This document shows, piece after piece, positions 5,514 to 8,902 of a stretch of 8,902 nt of DNA; the stretch's first letter is position 1, and every line of letters begins with the position of its first letter. The position numbers and the translations under genes are program-made. The notes under the pieces are model-generated. The model saw only the letters and a list, made by a program, of their open reading frames with translations. It did no database searches and had not been told where the DNA came from. Source of the stretch: Candidatus Iainarchaeum sp. (GTDB lineage Archaea > Iainarchaeota > Iainarchaeia > Iainarchaeales > JAAZKV01); the NCBI GenBank assembly GCA_028691435.1, contig JAQUZG010000028.1, positions 1-8,902 of the forward strand. Direction: 5' to 3'.

Positions 5514-5550
5514 AGAGTAATACAAATAAATATTATATACATTAAGTTTC

Positions 5551-5572
5551 ATTTAAATTTTAAAATTTAAAT
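5551..5572. repeat. 22-nt perfect A/T palindrome abutting the bud32 stop
   Basis: Two 11-nt arms (left arm ATTTAAATTTT) without a spacer lie directly after the bud32 stop codon (5573-5575). In RNA they could form a hairpin marking the mRNA end, but no T-run follows. Palindromes made only of A and T are expected to occur by chance in such sequence, so the position is the main interest. Confidence 0.35.
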
Positions 5573-6181
5573 TTAATGATATCTTGCTCTTTTTTCAATT
5601 TTATTAATTTGTTCAATTAATTCTTTACTTGGATTATAACCGTTGAGCACCAATTCAAATCCATTTTTTAACTTAGAGTGAGTTGCATTAAAGACTTTCT
5701 TAAATACCACTAAGTCCATTGCTTTATCTTCTAATTTTTTAGAATAAAAAGATAAACCAAAATCAATAAAATAAATTTTATTTTTTTTATCAATTAAAAT
5801 ATTTGATGTTGTTAAATCCCCATGAATAATACCATAGTCATGAATTTTTTTAATTTCTTCACCAATAATTTTACAAAACTTTGGTTTTTTTTCAATAATT
5901 TCTTTTAATTGTAACCCGTCAATAAATTCCATTATTATTTCATAATTATTTTCATCAACAGAATATATTTTTGGAGTATTTATTATAGTTAATAAATCTT
6001 TGATGATTTTTGCTTCTGATTTTGTTCTTCTTTTTCTAATCATATTGTCAAGAAGTTCATTTCGATAATCTTTTTTTATTCGTTTTTTAGAAATTGCATT
6101 TTTTTCTTCAAAGTTTATTTTTGTTACTGTGGCTTCTGCGCAAATTTTTTGAAATTTGTCTAATAATTCTTTGTTTTTCAT
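5573..6181 (-). CDS. bud32: Bud32, atypical protein kinase/ATPase of the KEOPS complex
   Basis: Bud32 (PRPK family) works with Kae1, Pcc1 and Cgi121 to make N6-threonylcarbamoyladenosine (t6A) at position 37 of ANN-decoding tRNAs. 202 residues, the typical archaeal length. Visible: AEAT (15-18) in the glycine-loop region; KKRIKKDYR (32-40) with the ATP-site Lys; RTKSEAKII (52-60), whose Glu is the helix-C residue; IHGDLTTSNIL (119-129), the catalytic loop with Asp122 and Asn127; FIDFGLS (138-144), the metal-binding DFG; and a basic C-terminus EKRARYH resembling the R-RY tail of the family. Kae1 is neither fused nor in this window. The minus strand has AAGGA 8 nt before ATG 6181 and A/T boxes at about 25 and 40 nt upstream, so either leadered or leaderless expression is possible. 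Identification is firm. Confidence 0.94.
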   Translation of the reverse strand: MKNKELLDKFQKICAEATVTKINFEEKNAISKKRIKKDYRNELLDNMIRKRRTKSEAKIIKDLLTIINTPKIYSVDENNYEIIMEFIDGLQLKEIIEKKPKFCKIIGEEIKKIHDYGIIHGDLTTSNILIDKKNKIYFIDFGLSFYSKKLEDKAMDLVVFKKVFNATHSKLKNGFELVLNGYNPSKELIEQINKIEKRARYH

Positions 6182-6217
6182 ATATTATTAATCCTTAACT
6201 TATAATAAAAATCTTTA

Positions 6218-6240
6218 GATTATAAAAATAAAAAAATAAA
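6218..6240 (-). terminator. T-rich tract after the 167-residue protein gene
   Basis: The minus strand downstream of the stop at 6249 is a run of T broken by single A (ATTTTATTTTTTTATTTTTA pattern), as in archaeal factor-independent termination. The same stretch blends into an A/T box (TTTTATAATC) that may belong to the bud32 promoter. Confidence 0.35.
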
Positions 6241-6248
6241 ATTAAAAT

Positions 6249-6752
6249 TTAACAAATTTGATTTAATTGAGCATTTATTTTATTTAATTGTTGTCTATAA
6301 TTTGCAATTAATTCAGGGTTTTTTATAGATAATAATTCTTTGTCAGCTGGAATAATTATTTTTGAATAATTTAGTGAATAATTATTTGATGAATCTATCG
6401 CCATTTTTAAAAAATTAGAAAGTTGAGTTTTTTTTGATTGTGTACAATTTTCTTTATTTAATTCTCTAAAAAGTAATATTATTTTTGAATAATAAAAAAA
6501 TGTTTTTGCACTTTCTAGTTCAGTATCAATCACTGGCAATAATTCTACTGAAGATTTAGATCTAATTTGAGATAATCTTGAAATATAGTCATTCAAAACA
6601 ACTTCACTAGTAGGTAATGAATCGTTTGAAGTATATTCTGATTTTATTTTAATAAAGTCAGTTTGATTTACTAAACCATTATTTGAATTAATAAATAAGA
6701 ATAAAGATAGGCCAATTAGTATAATTGCAATGAATATTAGTTTCTTTTTCAT
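6249..6752 (-). CDS. Membrane-anchored or secreted protein of unknown function
   Basis: 167 residues; I do not recognise the family. Residues 1-4 are MKKK, followed by a hydrophobic stretch (5-21) acting as a signal peptide or N-terminal anchor; there is no lipobox cysteine. The remainder (about 30-167) is hydrophilic, rich in Ser, Asn, Lys and Leu, and looks helical, suggesting a small extracellular helical bundle. The only two cysteines, Cys103 and the final residue Cys167, could form a disulfide outside the cell. It lies 95 nt downstream of the DUF2207 membrane protein and 67 nt upstream of bud32 in the same direction. No ribosome-binding site precedes ATG 6752. A link in function to the DUF2207 protein is only suggested by adjacency and shared location. 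Confidence 0.8.
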   Translation of the reverse strand: MKKKLIFIAIILIGLSLFLFINSNNGLVNQTDFIKIKSEYTSNDSLPTSEVVLNDYISRLSQIRSKSSVELLPVIDTELESAKTFFYYSKIILLFRELNKENCTQSKKTQLSNFLKMAIDSSNNYSLNYSKIIIPADKELLSIKNPELIANYRQQLNKINAQLNQIC

Positions 6753-6847
6753 AAGAATAGATAGTATTTTTTGATTTATTAACGTTTCTATAATAGCAAA
6801 ATTTTTACATCTTACAAATTTGTTTTGTTTTTTAAAAGAAGTTGAGA

Positions 6848-8740
6848 TTAGTCAGCTCCGCCGCCACCGCAGCCTCCACCACATCCACCACCACAACTAC
6901 TTCCACCACTACATCCGCCGCCAGAAGATGATGAAACATATTGTGCTGAAGAAGCACTTGATAAGGAGTTAGTAAAGCCATCCATAAATGATGAATCAGA
7001 AATTGAATAAAATAATAATGAATTATTAAATGATGAATCAAATTCAGTTTTATGTATTTCTGCATAATTTTTAAATTCTTTAATTATGTTTGAAGCATTT
7101 CCAAAAAGTGTTGCATAAACTAAATATTTTTCCCAAAGTACAATATCAAATGGGGTTTTATTTTCAAATGTGCCAAAATCATCCAAGAATTTTTTAAAAG
7201 CCATCCATTTACAATATCTTGCTAAACAAAGTGGTGTTCGAACTACAAAAAAAGTGAAAGAAAATCCCACTGACTTAAGAATTATTAAAATAAAAATTAG
7301 TGCAAACCCGATCCAAAAAAGTCCAAAAATTCCAAAGAATATAATCCCAAAAAAAGCCATTGGACCCAAAAAGATAAGAACTGAAGCTGATATTGCAAAA
7401 AAAGTGAAAAATAATATTAGTATAATTATTTTAAAAAATTTATTTCTTAAATCAAAATTAAAAAACATATTTTCTTTTGAACTAGTAAAATTATCAATTT
7501 CAAATTTTGTTGCATTCCAAGATTTCCAATTAGTTAGAAGAGAATTTGTTGAACTTCTTTTAAATATTTTGTATTCTTCAAGTGTTCTTGATGCCCCAAT
7601 TAATCCACCACAAAGATCGGTAAGTAAAGCATTTTCAACTTCTGTCAATTCATCTTTTAAATTTTCAATCCGAGTTAATTTATAATCAGGCCTAATTGAA
7701 AAAAATCCTTTTATTTCAATTTTTTCAATAGTCAAATGTTTTCTTCTCACTAAATCCATTATTGTTGCAGTAATACTATTTTTTGTTAATGTAATTTTTG
7801 TAATATATTCAACTAGTCCAAGTGGATCATTTGTATATGGTGGTTCTCTATAGTAAACAAAATTTTTATTATCACAAATTTGTTTTGATTTTGAGTTAAA
7901 ATAAATTATTGTAAAAATTATTGCAATTACTGCTAATAAGACTATTATTGGTGGAAAAATTAATCCAATTAAAATAAGTAATGAATTTGTTTGATATTGT
8001 CCATTATCACTAACATAATTATCATATGATGAATAACTATTTTGTCCAGTGTTAGTTATATTTTCTTCATCTTTAATTGCTTTGTCATATCCATCGCCAA
8101 CAATAGTTCTTACAAAACTAGGGTTTGTTAAAATGTCTTTTTTAAATAAAACTTTTAAAGATAAAAAAGTGTTTGCTGGAATATTATTTGCACTAACTAA
8201 CACATTGTTTTTTTCAATTTTCCAAGTAGCATCAAGTTTAGGGTGTAAAAAAACCATAAAATTATTATTTAAATCAACTGGAAAAATTAATTTTGAAGAA
8301 AAATTAGAAACTGATACACTCCATTTAGCAAACCAAAGCCGATAATAAAATTCATAAGTATCATCATATGAGTTAATTACATTTTTCATTCTATATTTTA
8401 ATACAAAAGTTTTATTTTCATAATTTGCAACATAGTTCCATTTAATGGTTAATGGAGAATAAGTAACACTTGATGAAATTTTATTTAATACCCCATTTAC
8501 TTTTTCATAAACTTCTAAATTTTCAATTGTTTCGCCAGCAAATTGTTCAAAAGTTTTGTAAGCTGAAGAATAAGAGCCAGAAAAATTATAAGTTATTTCT
8601 TCAACAACATCAATTGATGCATCAGTATTAATTGTGTAAGTTGAATTAACATTTGAAATATAATAAGATTTTGCAAAACTAAAAGTTGCAAATAAAACTA
8701 ATATAAAAAATAAAATTAATAAAATATTTTTAAATTTCAT
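6848..8740 (-). CDS. DUF2207-type membrane protein with a Cys/Gly-rich C-terminal tail
   Basis: 630 residues. A signal peptide (about 1-23) is followed by an extracellular beta-rich DUF2207 domain (about 26-210), a Ser/Asn/Tyr-rich linker, a TM helix (about 252-281), a cytoplasmic part with the family pattern DPLGLVEYITKITLTKNSITATIMDLVRRKHLTI (about 305-338), a hydrophobic hairpin (about 436-488), and WMAFKKFLDDF followed by VLWEKYLVYATLFG (about 512-547), which is also typical. The tail (607-628) is almost all Gly and Ser with Cys at 610, 616, 620 and 624. Gly-rich tails occur in this family and in TPM-domain proteins, but function is unknown; roles at the cell envelope are inferred. The matching DNA (6851-6925) is a GC-rich patch. 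ATG 8740 has no ribosome-binding site but a TATA-like box about 26 nt upstream, so it is probably leaderless. Confidence 0.9.
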   Translation of the reverse strand: MKFKNILLILFFILVLFATFSFAKSYYISNVNSTYTINTDASIDVVEEITYNFSGSYSSAYKTFEQFAGETIENLEVYEKVNGVLNKISSSVTYSPLTIKWNYVANYENKTFVLKYRMKNVINSYDDTYEFYYRLWFAKWSVSVSNFSSKLIFPVDLNNNFMVFLHPKLDATWKIEKNNVLVSANNIPANTFLSLKVLFKKDILTNPSFVRTIVGDGYDKAIKDEENITNTGQNSYSSYDNYVSDNGQYQTNSLLILIGLIFPPIIVLLAVIAIIFTIIYFNSKSKQICDNKNFVYYREPPYTNDPLGLVEYITKITLTKNSITATIMDLVRRKHLTIEKIEIKGFFSIRPDYKLTRIENLKDELTEVENALLTDLCGGLIGASRTLEEYKIFKRSSTNSLLTNWKSWNATKFEIDNFTSSKENMFFNFDLRNKFFKIIILILFFTFFAISASVLIFLGPMAFFGIIFFGIFGLFWIGFALIFILIILKSVGFSFTFFVVRTPLCLARYCKWMAFKKFLDDFGTFENKTPFDIVLWEKYLVYATLFGNASNIIKEFKNYAEIHKTEFDSSFNNSLLFYSISDSSFMDGFTNSLSSASSAQYVSSSSGGGCSGGSSCGGGCGGGCGGGGAD

Positions 8741-8761
8741 AACAAAATTAGTGAATAATAG

Positions 8762-8769
8762 TTAATAAA
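8762..8769 (-). promoter_or_regulatory. TATA-like box for the DUF2207 gene (leaderless)
   Basis: The minus strand reads TTTATTAA, centred about 26 nt before ATG 8740, which puts transcription start at the start codon. There is no GTGAT or GGAG motif in between. Confidence 0.45.
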
Positions 8770-8902
8770 TATTCTGATTAACAATTTAAAATTAAAACCA
8801 AATCATTATAATTAATTAAACAAATAAAATTATCATTAATTAAAATTAGTTTAAAAAATATTATTTAATTAAAAAAAAATCAGTTTTAATTTAATAAAAT
8901 AT
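8770..8902. other. A/T-rich intergenic sequence, right edge
   Basis: Almost only A and T, with no open frame of useful length, RNA gene or repeat that I can support. On the minus strand a run of nine T (8871-8879) could terminate a gene lying beyond the right edge. Confidence 0.4.

Noticed and set aside
5440..5530. tRNA or C/D-box RNA in the bud32-uS15 spacer
   Set aside because: No T-arm GTTCGA-like sequence, no cloverleaf, and no RTGATGA/CTGA box pair on either strand.
7170..7685. 171-codon plus-strand open frame within the DUF2207 gene
   Set aside because: It lies opposite conserved DUF2207 coding sequence and has a Lys/Ile/Ser-rich, domain-free translation; long antisense frames arise easily in this composition.
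1..8902. CRISPR array, insertion sequence, toxin-antitoxin or defence island
   Set aside because: No spaced direct repeats, transposase-like proteins, terminal inverted repeats or defence-family motifs were found; the gene content is housekeeping.

Overview
The window is strongly A+T-rich (roughly three quarters A+T by eye) and clearly archaeal. It carries archaeal-type SecF, a Nog1 GTPase, ribosomal proteins eS1 (S3Ae) and archaeal-type uS15, the KEOPS kinase Bud32, an archaeal-type Dus, and a DUF92/VTE6-like membrane protein. Promoter-like TATA boxes and GTGAT ribosome-binding sites (matching the ATCACC end of archaeal 16S rRNA) support this. Compact genes, short spacers, a trimmed uS15 and Lys/Asn/Ile-rich proteins suggest a small-genome lineage such as a DPANN archaeon. 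That placement is inference; there is no rRNA gene here.

Layout. The left edge holds secF (minus strand, cut by the window edge). It diverges across an A/T-rich promoter region from nog1, the only plus-strand gene. nog1 converges on a small, very basic protein of unknown function. Rightwards everything is on the minus strand; in transcription order from the right these are a DUF2207-type membrane protein with a Cys/Gly tail, a 167-residue membrane-anchored protein, bud32, uS15, a 33-codon ORF, eS1, the DUF92 protein, dus, and the small basic protein.

Themes. Most genes serve translation or tRNA modification (uS15, eS1, Nog1, Dus, Bud32) or membrane biogenesis and secretion (SecF, DUF92, DUF2207). 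The most informative structure is the uS15-orf33-eS1 cassette: at both junctions AAG-TGA-T ends one gene and also supplies the GTGAT ribosome-binding site of the next, with the next start codon 6 nt after the stop. An apparent hairpin plus T-run follows eS1. Several other genes (DUF2207, dus, the basic protein) have a TATA-like box about 24-26 nt before the start codon and no ribosome-binding site, so they are probably leaderless.

I see no CRISPR array, insertion sequence, tRNA, rRNA or defence system. This is a mostly housekeeping region; the points of interest are small-scale: the tiny coupled ORF, a relatively GC-rich hairpin island between bud32 and uS15, the shortened uS15, and two uncharacterised proteins.
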